A DNA stretch of 9,263 bases from Planctomycetota bacterium. GTDB taxonomy: Bacteria; Planctomycetota; Planctomycetia; Gemmatales; Gemmataceae. This document shows positions 1 to 6,030 of this stretch, one piece after another. The translations under genes and the position numbers were made by a program. The first letter of the stretch is position 1; each line of letters starts with the position of its first letter. The notes under the pieces are model-generated. The model had not been told where the DNA came from and searched no databases. It worked only from the letters and a program-made list of their open reading frames with translations. The stretch spans positions 1 through 9,263 of the forward strand of contig JACQFG010000270.1 of the NCBI GenBank assembly GCA_016200155.1, in the 5' to 3' direction.

Positions 1-154
1 AACGCTGACCGTCACCGACCAGACCGAGTTCCGCGACGCAGCGGGCCAACCTTTGCCCGGCGGATTGGCGACGATGGAACAGCACAAGGATGCCGACGTG
101 ACGATCCTGCACACCGACGATTGCCAGGGCCTGCGCTGGCTCAAGCTGAAGTAG
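1..154 (+). CDS. C-terminal end of an unidentified protein (partial at left edge)
   Basis: An open frame enters from the left edge (first full codon at base 2) and ends with TAG at 152-154, leaving 50 residues. The visible part is soluble and polar, begins TLTVTDQTEFRDAAGQP and ends LRWLKLK. It has alternating hydrophobic positions suggesting beta strands, one cysteine (DDCQGL), and no membrane segment. I do not recognise a family, and too little is visible to assign a function. Codon composition is high-GC like its neighbours, which supports real coding. Its last 14 bases overlap the last 14 bases of the class IV aminotransferase on the opposite strand (141-154), so the two genes converge tail to tail with no room for a separate terminator. 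Confidence 0.6.
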   Translation, partial: TLTVTDQTEFRDAAGQPLPGGLATMEQHKDADVTILHTDDCQGLRWLKLK

Positions 155-1049
155 CGACGATCTGCCGATGAATATCGACGCCGACCGCCGCGCTCCAGGC
201 GTCGTGCAAGAGCCGCAGCATCGGCCCCGGCCACGCCAGCGCGCGCTCGTTGATCTGCCGCACGCCGGCCAGGCAAAACGTGGTACACGTCAACAACGCT
301 TCATCGGCGGCGTAGCAATCGTCCAGCGTGATCGGCCGATGCTCCAGACGGATGCCGAGCCGTTCGCACAACTCCGCAACGACGCCGAGACTGACGCCCT
401 CGAGGATCCCATCGCGCGGCGGCGAGATAATTGTGCCATTCTTCACGAGCAGAAAGTTCGCCGACGCCGTTTCCGTGACGTTGCTGGCAAGATCGAGCAA
501 GAGCGCCTGGGCGCCGGAATGCGCGCGCCGCACTTCTTGCTCCGCGAGCCACCAGTGCATCCGGCTGCGCTGCTTGATGTGCGGATCGACGCACGCCGCG
601 GGAATCGCCCGCACGTTGGGCGTCGCCAAATGGACGCCGGACTCGATCCAGGGCCGATAACGCGCGAACGGCAGCGGAAACGTGTGCATGCCGAACGTCG
701 GTCCGTCAGCCGGCGTCGTCTGGCCGAGATAGTGTGCGATCGGCCCCGGCGTTGCGAACAGCACCAGCGCGAGATCGTAGTTCGCGTCAATCAGGGACGC
801 ATTGTGGGCGACCAGTTCGTCCGCCTTTTGCGTGATCGTGGCGTCATCGAACGGCACATCGAGATACGCGGATTGAAGGCTGCGGCGAAAACGTGCGAGA
901 TGCTCGGCCCAGCGATAGAGCCGATGCCGAAACGTGCGGCACAGATCGGTCACCGTCGCGCCGAGGACGAACCCGGCGTCGTGCAGCGGCAGGTGCGCTT
1001 GCGATTGCGGCAGGAGTCGGCCGTTCAGAAATGCGATCGGTTCGGTCAT
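141..1049 (-). CDS. Class IV PLP-dependent aminotransferase (branched-chain/D-amino-acid aminotransferase fold)
   Basis: A 302-residue protein of normal length for fold-type IV PLP enzymes (BCAT, D-alanine aminotransferase, aminodeoxychorismate lyase). Visible family marks are the N-terminal FLNGRLLP strand and HDAGFVLGATVTDLCRTF (residues 23-40), the region around D155-P-H-I-K159 where K159 should form the Schiff base with PLP, the TETASANFLL segment (192-201) whose E193 should contact the PLP ring nitrogen, and GILEGVS (214-220) in the phosphate-binding area. The substrate cannot be read from sequence: branched-chain amino acid, D-amino acid and aminodeoxychorismate activities all occur in this fold. 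The ATG at 1049-1047 is chosen because it gives the canonical N-terminus. The same frame stays open to 1358, but that extension lies inside the Uma2 gene and looks like frame-shadow sequence. The start overlaps the upstream Uma2 stop as ATGA, so translation is probably coupled. Expected to be cytoplasmic. Confidence 0.88.
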   Translation of the reverse strand: MTEPIAFLNGRLLPQSQAHLPLHDAGFVLGATVTDLCRTFRHRLYRWAEHLARFRRSLQSAYLDVPFDDATITQKADELVAHNASLIDANYDLALVLFATPGPIAHYLGQTTPADGPTFGMHTFPLPFARYRPWIESGVHLATPNVRAIPAACVDPHIKQRSRMHWWLAEQEVRRAHSGAQALLLDLASNVTETASANFLLVKNGTIISPPRDGILEGVSLGVVAELCERLGIRLEHRPITLDDCYAADEALLTCTTFCLAGVRQINERALAWPGPMLRLLHDAWSAAVGVDIHRQIVATSA

Positions 1050-1726
1050 GACGGCTTGTTGAGCAATGTGCGGATCCATTCGCGAACGGCGGCAACGGCG
1101 GTGAGGAAGTCGCTGCTTCCGGCCGGCGGAAAGAACCGCGCTAATTCCTTCACCGGAATCGTCGGAAAGGCTAAGCTGCGTTCGCTCAAACGATAGGTCC
1201 CGTCCGGTTGCAAAAGATAGATGCGCAGTTCGGTCCCGTCGTAACACCAGAGTTCTGGAACTCGGAAAGCAGCGAAGATCGCCATGCGGTTCAAGGCGCT
1301 CCGTGAGACCTCCATCTCCAGCCCCAAATCGGGCGATGGATCTTTGTCCGGTTCCCACGTCAGTTTCTCGCGTACCGCCGCTTCATTGGCGATCCAGAAG
1401 CAATCGTCAAGTTCAAATCCTCGCTCCAGATCTTCGCGCTGGAACGTCATCGAACCGCCCGGCACAATCCGCAACTTCAATTCCTCCGCGATCGTTTCCA
1501 CGAATCGCCCCAACCAGCGCTTGTAGCGTTCATGCCGTGGTGAAGTACTCATGAATTCCAGCGTGCCTCGATCGTAGGTGATGCGAAGGGCGGGACGGTC
1601 CGCGAAAAGCTCGCCGATCTTGATATATTCGCCCCACGAGACATTCCGCACGACGAACTGCTGCTCCTCCCTCGCCGGAGCGGGAGTCGGAGCAATGGAA
1701 ATCGGGGGATGAGAAAGCGTGGTCAT
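1046..1726 (-). CDS. Uma2-family (DUF820) protein, PD-(D/E)XK nuclease fold
   Basis: A 226-residue protein matching the Uma2/DUF820 family, a restriction-endonuclease-like fold expanded in planctomycetes and cyanobacteria with largely unknown roles. Recognisable parts are ITYDRGTLEFMSTSPRHERY (residues 49-68), the helix that follows, GFELDDCFWI (103-112), the core PDLGLEMEV (132-140) with acidic D133 and E137/E139, and RVPELWCYDG (155-164). By eye alignment, the position usually lysine in the active site (K in LNK..IYA..GVPE) is R147, which I believe is common in this subgroup. Nuclease activity is inferred from fold only. The first ~25 residues are proline/alanine-rich and probably disordered. 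The ATG at 1726 has no clear Shine-Dalgarno; a TACAAT hexamer lies 6-12 bases upstream without a good -35. The stop codon overlaps the start of the aminotransferase (ATGA, 1049-1046), implying one transcript. Confidence 0.85.
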   Translation of the reverse strand: MTTLSHPPISIAPTPAPAREEQQFVVRNVSWGEYIKIGELFADRPALRITYDRGTLEFMSTSPRHERYKRWLGRFVETIAEELKLRIVPGGSMTFQREDLERGFELDDCFWIANEAAVREKLTWEPDKDPSPDLGLEMEVSRSALNRMAIFAAFRVPELWCYDGTELRIYLLQPDGTYRLSERSLAFPTIPVKELARFFPPAGSSDFLTAVAAVREWIRTLLNKPS

Positions 1727-1768
1727 GTGAGTATTGTAACGCGCGGTTCAAATCACCGCTAGCGCTTC

Positions 1769-2147
1769 CTAGACGCCGCAAGGGGGAGCCACTGGTTTTA
1801 TTTTCCGCGCCAGGCTCCAATACGAATTGCAGATGTCGTCCCACCATGGATATCGAATCCGAACATCAGTTGCTTTGGAGGTTCCTCTGTCGAACTTGAC
1901 AGAAATTTCAACTTCGTTCGTCCTCCACTCGTGGCGTCGGTCCAGCGCAGAAAAGGTTGTTGGCCCCTGAAATTGGTAGTCACCTGGCGGACCCAGAATT
2001 GCTTCAACTTCTTGGATCGTCATTCCCGGTGGTCACCCGATTGGCAGAAATGGAATTGATCCGCCAGATGGGTGCCCGTGTGGTACTCACCCAAAAGGTA
2101 AAGCCCACAGCAAGCGTCAAGCCGAAAACAATCAAAAACTTTCGCAT
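1769..2147 (-). pseudogene. Small membrane-anchored/secreted protein with BamE-like GMT..EVEAILG motif, broken by a one-base frameshift
   Basis: Two frames together make one plausible gene. The 5' frame starts at ATG 2147, 8 bases after AGGAG (2160-2156), and begins MRKFLIVFGLTLAVGFTFWV, a typical signal peptide or N-terminal anchor. It continues to ...ANRVTTG (residue 41) and then hits TGA at 2006-2004. The 3' frame, open from 2023 to the stop at 1771-1769 (84 codons), starts MTIQEVEAILGPPGDYQ and has an in-frame stop just upstream (2035-2033), so it lacks its own N-terminus. Deleting one G of the GGG at 2027-2025 joins them as ...VTTG-MTIQEVEAILG, giving about 125 residues. That join recreates the G-M-T-x-x-E-V-x-x-x-L-G motif shared with SmpA/OmlA/BamE-like lipoproteins and common in planctomycete hypothetical proteins. 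It may be a true pseudogene, an assembly error or, less likely, programmed frameshifting. The gene begins 19 bases after the hemL stop and is AT-richer than its neighbours. Function unknown. Confidence 0.65.
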
Positions 2148-2155
2148 CGCTGATA

Positions 2156-2160
2156 CTCCT
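2156..2160 (-). promoter_or_regulatory. Ribosome-binding site of the small frameshifted gene
   Basis: AGGAG on the minus strand (CTCCT on plus), 8 bases before ATG 2147, in the short gap after the hemL stop. A good Shine-Dalgarno at this point supports 2147, not 2023, as the true start of the gene, and so supports the frameshift interpretation. Confidence 0.55.
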
Positions 2161-2166
2161 GGCACC

Positions 2167-3429
2167 TCAAATGGCCGCCAGCGCCTCTTTCGCTGCCGCC
2201 AGCGTTTGCTTGACGTGCTCCTCCGTGTGCACGCTCATCAAGAACGCCGCCTCGAACTGGCTGCACGGCAGATAGATGCCGCGCTCCAGCATAGCCCAGA
2301 AAAAGCGGCCGAACTTGGCGGTGTCGCTCTTCTTGGCGGTATCGTAATCGACGACCGGCTCCGCGTTGAAGAACATCGTCCACATGCTGCCGACGCGCTG
2401 CACGCGATGATGGACGTTCAACCCGGCTTCCAGCATTGCCCCGAGCTTTTCGAGATGAGCATACGTCGGCCGATCGCGCAGCTCCTGCAAGGTCGCCAGG
2501 CCGGCCGCCATCGCCAGCGGGTTGCCCGACAGCGTGCCGGCTTGAAAGACCGGGCCCGCCGGCATGACCTTCTTCATGATGTCCGCCCGGCCGCCGTACG
2601 CTCCGACGGGCAAACCGCCGCCGACGATCTTGCCCAGCACAGTCAGGTCCGGCTTCATGTTCTGCAACTGCTGGGCGCCGCCGAGCGCCAGGCGGAAACC
2701 GGTCATCACCTCGTCGTAGATCAGCAGCGCGCCGTGTTGCTGCGTCAGACTGCGCAAGCTCGATAGGAATTCTTTCGCAGGCACGACCAGCCCCATGTTG
2801 CCGACCACCGGCTCGAGGATGACGCCCGCGATCTTGTCGCCGTGAGCCTTGAACGCTTCTTCCAGGCCGGCGACGTCGTTGTAGCGCAAGACGAGCGTAT
2901 CCTTCGTGCAGCCCTTGGGAACGCCGGGGCTCGTGGGGACGCCGAGCGTGGTCGCGCTGGAACCGGCCGAGACAAGCAGGCTATCGACGTGGCCGTGATA
3001 GCAGCCGGCGAACTTGATGACGACGTCGCGGCCGGTGAAGCCGCGAGCCAGGCGGATGGCGCTCATCGACGCCTCGGTGCCCGACGTCACCATGCGGACC
3101 ATCTCGATCGAGGGCATCAATTGCGTGACCAGCTCAGCGAGCTGCGTTTCGAGTTCGGTCGGCGCTCCGAAGCTGGCCCCGCGCGTCATCGCCTGGGTGA
3201 CGGCCTGGACGACGCGCGGATGGGCGTGGCCGAGAATGAGTGGGCCCCAGGAGCCGCAGTAGTCGAGATAGCGATTGCCGTCGACGTCGAAGAGGTAGGG
3301 CCCTTCGCCCCGCGCGATGAAGATCGGCTGCCCGCCGACGCCGCCGAACGCGCGGGCCGGGCTATTGACGCCGCCGGGAATGAGCTGGCACGCCTTGGCA
3401 AAGGCGTTGATGCTGTTGGTGTGTTGCAT
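2167..3429 (-). CDS. hemL: Glutamate-1-semialdehyde 2,1-aminomutase
   Basis: A full-length (420-residue) PLP enzyme that converts glutamate-1-semialdehyde to 5-aminolevulinate, the last step of the C5 route to haem and other tetrapyrroles, in the cytoplasm. HemL-specific marks are IPGGVNSPARAFGGVGG (residues 17-33), YLDYCGSWGPLILGHAHP (54-71), MVTSGTEASMSAIRLAR (113-129), FAGCYHGHVDSLLVSAGS (140-157), and DEVMTGFR (239-246), whose aspartate binds the PLP ring nitrogen. The Schiff-base lysine is K267 in TVLGKIVGGGLPVGAYGG, and GTLSGNPLAMAAG follows (298-310). All catalytic motifs are intact. The ATG at 3429 gives the standard N-terminus. No strong Shine-Dalgarno is seen; a TATAAA hexamer at 3441-3436 is a possible -10 element, which would imply a very short or absent leader. 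It heads a same-strand group with the small frameshifted gene (19-base gap), Uma2 and the class IV aminotransferase. Confidence 0.97.
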   Translation of the reverse strand: MQHTNSINAFAKACQLIPGGVNSPARAFGGVGGQPIFIARGEGPYLFDVDGNRYLDYCGSWGPLILGHAHPRVVQAVTQAMTRGASFGAPTELETQLAELVTQLMPSIEMVRMVTSGTEASMSAIRLARGFTGRDVVIKFAGCYHGHVDSLLVSAGSSATTLGVPTSPGVPKGCTKDTLVLRYNDVAGLEEAFKAHGDKIAGVILEPVVGNMGLVVPAKEFLSSLRSLTQQHGALLIYDEVMTGFRLALGGAQQLQNMKPDLTVLGKIVGGGLPVGAYGGRADIMKKVMPAGPVFQAGTLSGNPLAMAAGLATLQELRDRPTYAHLEKLGAMLEAGLNVHHRVQRVGSMWTMFFNAEPVVDYDTAKKSDTAKFGRFFWAMLERGIYLPCSQFEAAFLMSVHTEEHVKQTLAAAKEALAAI

Positions 3430-3479
3430 GGTGATTTTATAGACCGGCGTCGGCTTTCCGTGCAGGTGAAAAGGGGACG

Positions 3480-3532
3480 CCCAGGGGTGAGGTACTCCGA
3501 ACTCCTGGGATTCGGAGTACGCGCATCCCAGG
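3480..3532. repeat. Overlapping, mutually exclusive inverted repeats
   Basis: GTACTCCGAA (3492-3501) and TTCGGAGTAC (3511-3520) are a perfect 10-bp inverted repeat with a 9-base spacer. Inside the spacer, CCTGGGAT (3504-3511) pairs perfectly with ATCCCAGG (3525-3532). Its CCTGGG part also pairs with CCCAGG (3480-3485). The three pairings cannot all form at once. This could be a dispersed intergenic repeat, a dyad bound by a regulator, or a switching RNA structure; the sequence does not decide. Confidence 0.6.
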
Positions 3533-3533
3533 G

Positions 3534-3724
3534 CTTGCCGCTGGCTCTTACCTCAAAACTCAAAATTCAAGCCTCAAAACTCAAACAAATCCCAAAGGCC
3601 CCAAATTTCCAGGTCTCAAACCAAAATGACAAATGGGTTTGGGACTTGCTTTCTTGGGGTCTTGAGGTTTGTTTGGTTGTTGGTGGATGAGTTTTGGGAT
3701 TTTTGAGGCAAGGCCCTTGCCGCT
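3534..3724. repeat. Strand-asymmetric hairpin-like tract bounded by a 9-bp direct repeat
   Basis: CTTGCCGCT occurs at 3534-3542 and again at 3716-3724. Between these, the plus strand is A/C-rich with tandem CCTCAAAACTCAAA units (3551-3564 and 3572-3585, 21-base period), then becomes G/T-rich from about 3635. The ends are complementary: GCCTCAAAA (3571-3579) with TTTTGAGGC (3701-3709), and CCTCAAAA (3551-3558) with TTTTGAGG (3701-3708). The whole tract could fold as an imperfect long hairpin. The layout resembles a small non-autonomous element with a 9-bp target duplication, but low complexity makes chance matches more likely. Confidence 0.4.
3706..3721 (+). promoter_or_regulatory. Possible sigma-54 (-24/-12) promoter
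   Basis: AGGCAAGGCCCTTGCC fits the sigma-54 consensus TGGCACG-N4-TTGCW in the invariant parts: GG at 3707-3708 and GC at 3719-3720, exactly 10 bases apart, with GGCA and TTGC intact. It mismatches at the first T, at the C of GCAC and at the last W. It lies about 120 bases before a gene for a sigma-54 activator, so autoregulation is plausible. The match is also a short palindrome (GGCAAG-GCC-CTTGCC), so chance or a small hairpin is an alternative. Confidence 0.3.
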
Positions 3725-3752
3725 TGACAACCCGCCAAACCTATCCCATGTT
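3724..3752 (+). promoter_or_regulatory. Weak sigma-70-type promoter candidate
   Basis: A perfect TTGACA (3724-3729) is followed at 17-base spacing by CATGTT (3747-3752), which matches only three positions of TATAAT. It is an alternative to the sigma-54 candidate just upstream for driving the activator gene. Confidence 0.2.
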
Positions 3753-3791
3753 TGTTCAGATTAGTTTACAGCGCTAACTTTGGGAAACATG

Positions 3792-3820
3792 GCCCCGGCC
3801 GCGTGGTGGCGGCCTGGGGC
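3792..3820 (+). promoter_or_regulatory. GC-rich hairpin in the leader of the activator gene
   Basis: GCCCC-GGCCGC (3792-3802) pairs with GCGGCC-T-GGGGC (3809-3820) around a GTGGTG loop, with one bulged T: eleven strong pairs ending 21 bases before ATG 3842. There is no U-tract after it, so it is not an intrinsic terminator. It could affect mRNA stability or access to the start codon. Confidence 0.4.
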
Positions 3821-3841
3821 TGACGGATCGGAACAGAAAAC

Positions 3842-5215
3842 ATGGCCGACCCTCGTGTGGTCCTGGTTGCCGACGACCCGGACCTCGTGCAAGCGATCCA
3901 GACTCACCTTCGCGGTGAGACCGGTCAGTCGGTATTCGCCGACTCCTACGCCGGTATCGCCGACCAGTTGACCTGCGATTCCGACGGACTCCTGCTCCTG
4001 GGCGTCTCGAACGCAGCTCAGCAAGCCCAGGCTCGGCAACTCGTCCAGCAGCTCGTCCTGCAGCGCTGGCCGTCGTTGATCGTCGTCGTGGACGCCCTAG
4101 GACCCGCTTCACGCCTGGCCGCCCTCGATCACCATGTCTTTCGCCGGCTGTTCTGGCCCGATGACGCCGGCAAGCTGGCGACCATTGTGCGCGAGCTCGA
4201 TCGGAGCCGACAGTTTCGATTCGCGGACGACGTTGATCTCGAGGAGACGCTGAGCCGGCGGCTGCTCTCGCTGACGCCGTCGCTTTTGCCGCTCGCCGAC
4301 CGCATCGCCCTGGCCGCCCGCCATGACGTCACCGTGCTCATCAACGGCGAGACCGGCACCGGCAAGACGTATCTCGCCAAGCTCATGCACGACTATTCGC
4401 CGCGCCGCCAGCATCGCTTCATGAACATCCCGTGCGGGGCAATCTCCGCCAACCTCATCGAGAGCGAGTTCTTCGGCCACGCCAAGGGCTCGTTCACCGG
4501 CGCCGACCGGACCAAGATCGGCAAGTTCGAGGCCGTCGGCGAAGGCACGCTGCTGCTCGACGAGATCGACACGCTCGCCCTGGAGCAGCAAGCGACGCTG
4601 CTGCGCGTCATCGAAACGGGCGAGTTCGAGCCCGTCGGCAGCACGGAGACGCATCACTGCAAGGCCCGCCTCGTCGTCGCCAGCAACATCGATCTCGAAA
4701 AAGCCGTCGCCCTTGGCAAGTTCCGCGCCGACCTCTACTTTCGGCTCAACGTGATGTCGTTCCACCTGCCGCCGTTGCGCGAACGCATCAGCGACATCGA
4801 GCCGCTGGCGCGCGGCATGGCGGTGCGGTTTGCTCACAAGTTCAACAAGGAAATCTACGACATTCAAGGCGAGGCTCTCTCCGCCCTCGAAGCGTTCGCC
4901 TGGCCGGGCAACCTGCGGCAGCTCGAAAACGTGATCCAGCATGCGGTGCTGATGTGCAACGGCCCCGAGCTGATGATGCGCCATCTGCCGGCCGCGGTGC
5001 AGGAAGCGAACCTGCCGGTGCTCGACGAGGAGCCGATCCTCGGCGATTCGCTGCATCAGCAGCGCGATCAGGCGGAGCGCGGCGTCATCCAGCGGGCCCT
5101 GGTCAGCAACGGCTTCAACCGCACCCGTGCCGCCGACGCCCTGGGCATCAGCCGGGTGACGCTGTACAAGAAGATGCGAAAGTACGGATTGCTGAAGGAG
5201 TCGGCGAAGGCGTGA
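3842..5215 (+). CDS. Sigma-54-dependent transcriptional activator (NtrC family) with a degenerate receiver domain
   Basis: A 457-residue bacterial enhancer-binding protein. The N-terminal ~120 residues resemble a response-regulator receiver (VVLVADDPDLVQAI at 6-19). The usual phosphoacceptor position in DGLLLLGVSN (48-57) is L53 by alignment, the usual lysine of the KP motif is W105 (LFWPDD), and the Thr/Ser of strand 4 is not evident, so phosphorylation is unlikely. The AAA+ domain is complete: Walker A GETGTGKT (169-176), the sigma-54-contacting loop as GSFTGA (216-221, alanine replaced by serine), Walker B GTLLLDEID (235-243), the arginine region FRADLYFRLNV (294-304) and WPGNLRQLENV (354-364). 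A Fis-type helix-turn-helix closes the protein (NGFNRTRAADALGISRVTLYKKMRKYG, about 423-449). It should hydrolyse ATP to open sigma-54 promoters; the target genes are not identifiable. ATG 3842 gives the full receiver fold. The gene stands alone and converges on the DUF4058 gene, 34 bases away. Confidence 0.93.
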   Translation: MADPRVVLVADDPDLVQAIQTHLRGETGQSVFADSYAGIADQLTCDSDGLLLLGVSNAAQQAQARQLVQQLVLQRWPSLIVVVDALGPASRLAALDHHVFRRLFWPDDAGKLATIVRELDRSRQFRFADDVDLEETLSRRLLSLTPSLLPLADRIALAARHDVTVLINGETGTGKTYLAKLMHDYSPRRQHRFMNIPCGAISANLIESEFFGHAKGSFTGADRTKIGKFEAVGEGTLLLDEIDTLALEQQATLLRVIETGEFEPVGSTETHHCKARLVVASNIDLEKAVALGKFRADLYFRLNVMSFHLPPLRERISDIEPLARGMAVRFAHKFNKEIYDIQGEALSALEAFAWPGNLRQLENVIQHAVLMCNGPELMMRHLPAAVQEANLPVLDEEPILGDSLHQQRDQAERGVIQRALVSNGFNRTRAADALGISRVTLYKKMRKYGLLKESAKA

Positions 5216-5249
5216 GCCAATGTGCCGCACGAAAGCCATACCCTCAAGA

Positions 5250-5987
5250 TCAGGTGATGATCCACAAATCGTGGCACGCCTGTTCGTAACTCTGCTCCAA
5301 AGCCAGCGGAACGACGAGATCGGCGGTTAACCACAACGGCAACGTGGGCAGCGGTTGACCAACGGTCAAGACGTGCGACCATGCTTCCAGGACCGTTCGT
5401 TTCTCCTTTTTGACCCACCGGCACGACGCGGCGTAGATGTCCGTCGGCGGGTCACTCAACGTCGGGTCGGTGTGACCCAAGAAAGCCAACATATCGGCAT
5501 AAAGGTTGAAACGTCGAACGGTGACGAGATCGACGATACTGACGGCGACGCCTTTTTGAACCAGCGCCGCACACTTGCCGACAAAGGCATTCCGATGTTC
5601 GGGCCGATCTTTGTTGGCGGGACTGACGATCTCGATCGCCGCCACCAGGTGCCGACCGCGCTTTGCATCGTAAATTCGGACTTCGTATTCATCGAAATCG
5701 GGCAAATCCGTCTCGACGGCGAGGCTCGCTGCCGCCGGCGCCCACACGGCGGTTGCTACCCCGCCGTTCGTTTCGCTCATGCCGTTGGTAGACGAAGGAT
5801 CGTCTTTTTCAAACGCCGCGACATCGATCTCGACTTGCGAGCCGGAGTGAACACGTGGGCCGGCGACATACCCGTCGGGGAGCTGCTTGCGCAAGTGCTG
5901 CACAATAATGGCAGGCCATTGACCGTGCAGTTCCTCCCACGAGGCGATCTCGTCTAGCGGCGGGCGAAAGTGGTCGCGTAATGGCAT
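5250..5987 (-). CDS. DUF4058-family protein
   Basis: A 245-residue protein matching DUF4058, a family of unknown function frequent in planctomycetes and cyanobacteria. Typical parts are the N-terminus MPLRDHFRPPLDEIASWEEL and HGQWPAIIVQHLRKQLP (21-37), YVAGPRVHSGSQVEIDVAAF (40-59), YEVRIYD (101-107), and the best-conserved block LVAAIEIVSPANKDRPEHRNAF (114-135). It ends with YEQACHDLW. The EIVSPANK block resembles the acidic-strand/lysine region of Uma2-like PD-(D/E)XK proteins; a nuclease-like fold is my inference, not established here. No signal peptide or membrane helix is seen. The start at 5987 has an excellent Shine-Dalgarno (AGGAGG, 8-base spacing). It lies 43 bases downstream of the ABC-2 permease on the same strand and may share its transcript, although a functional link is not evident. 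Confidence 0.88.
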   Translation of the reverse strand: MPLRDHFRPPLDEIASWEELHGQWPAIIVQHLRKQLPDGYVAGPRVHSGSQVEIDVAAFEKDDPSSTNGMSETNGGVATAVWAPAAASLAVETDLPDFDEYEVRIYDAKRGRHLVAAIEIVSPANKDRPEHRNAFVGKCAALVQKGVAVSIVDLVTVRRFNLYADMLAFLGHTDPTLSDPPTDIYAASCRWVKKEKRTVLEAWSHVLTVGQPLPTLPLWLTADLVVPLALEQSYEQACHDLWIIT

Positions 5988-5995
5988 GACTCGGT

Positions 5996-6001
5996 CCTCC
6001 T
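5996..6001 (-). promoter_or_regulatory. Ribosome-binding site of the DUF4058 gene
   Basis: AGGAGG on the minus strand (CCTCCT on plus at 5996-6001), 8 bases before ATG 5987. This near-perfect Shine-Dalgarno fixes the start and allows strong independent initiation after the permease stop. Confidence 0.75.
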
Positions 6002-6030
6002 CAGGGACATTCTAGCCGAAAGCCCTGCGG

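Larger units (their letters stand above)
3430..3841. other. 412-bp gene-free region between divergent hemL and the sigma-54 activator
   Basis: No convincing coding sequence is present. From left to right it holds a possible hemL -10 (3436-3441), a cluster of overlapping inverted repeats (3480-3532), an A/C-rich then G/T-rich tract (about 3551-3708), a possible sigma-54 promoter (3706-3721), a TTGACA hexamer (3724-3729) and a GC-rich hairpin (3792-3820) just before the activator start. The low-complexity middle part is AT-richer than the surrounding genes. Both flanking genes are transcribed away from the region, so their promoters should lie here. Confidence 0.7.

Noticed and set aside
168..1196. 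Long plus-strand open frame opposite the aminotransferase and Uma2 genes
   Set aside because: Arg/Gln/Val-rich sequence without recognisable motifs; an antisense shadow of high-GC genes.
1050..1358. N-terminal extension of the class IV aminotransferase by 103 codons
   Set aside because: It lies inside the Uma2 gene, is rich in Arg/Ser shadow composition, and the canonical N-terminus begins at ATG 1049 overlapping the Uma2 stop.
1743..1759. Small hairpin GCGGT/ACCGC between the small frameshifted gene and Uma2
   Set aside because: A 5-bp stem with a 7-base loop and no T-run is within chance expectation.
1957..3690. Two long plus-strand open frames (1957-2766 and 2842-3690) opposite hemL
   Set aside because: hemL is certain on the minus strand; these frames have antisense-type composition and the second runs into low-complexity intergenic sequence.
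3707..3721. GGCAAG-GCC-CTTGCC hairpin as an intrinsic terminator
   Set aside because: There is no T-run after it on the plus strand, and on the minus strand only TCAAAAA follows; both flanking genes read away from it.
3762..3778. Imperfect palindrome around AGCGCT before the activator gene
   Set aside because: Only a few symmetric positions match; too weak to call an operator.
4109..5239. 376-codon minus-strand frame opposite the sigma-54 activator
   Set aside because: The activator has all its motifs on the plus strand; this frame shows none and is His/Arg/Val-rich shadow.
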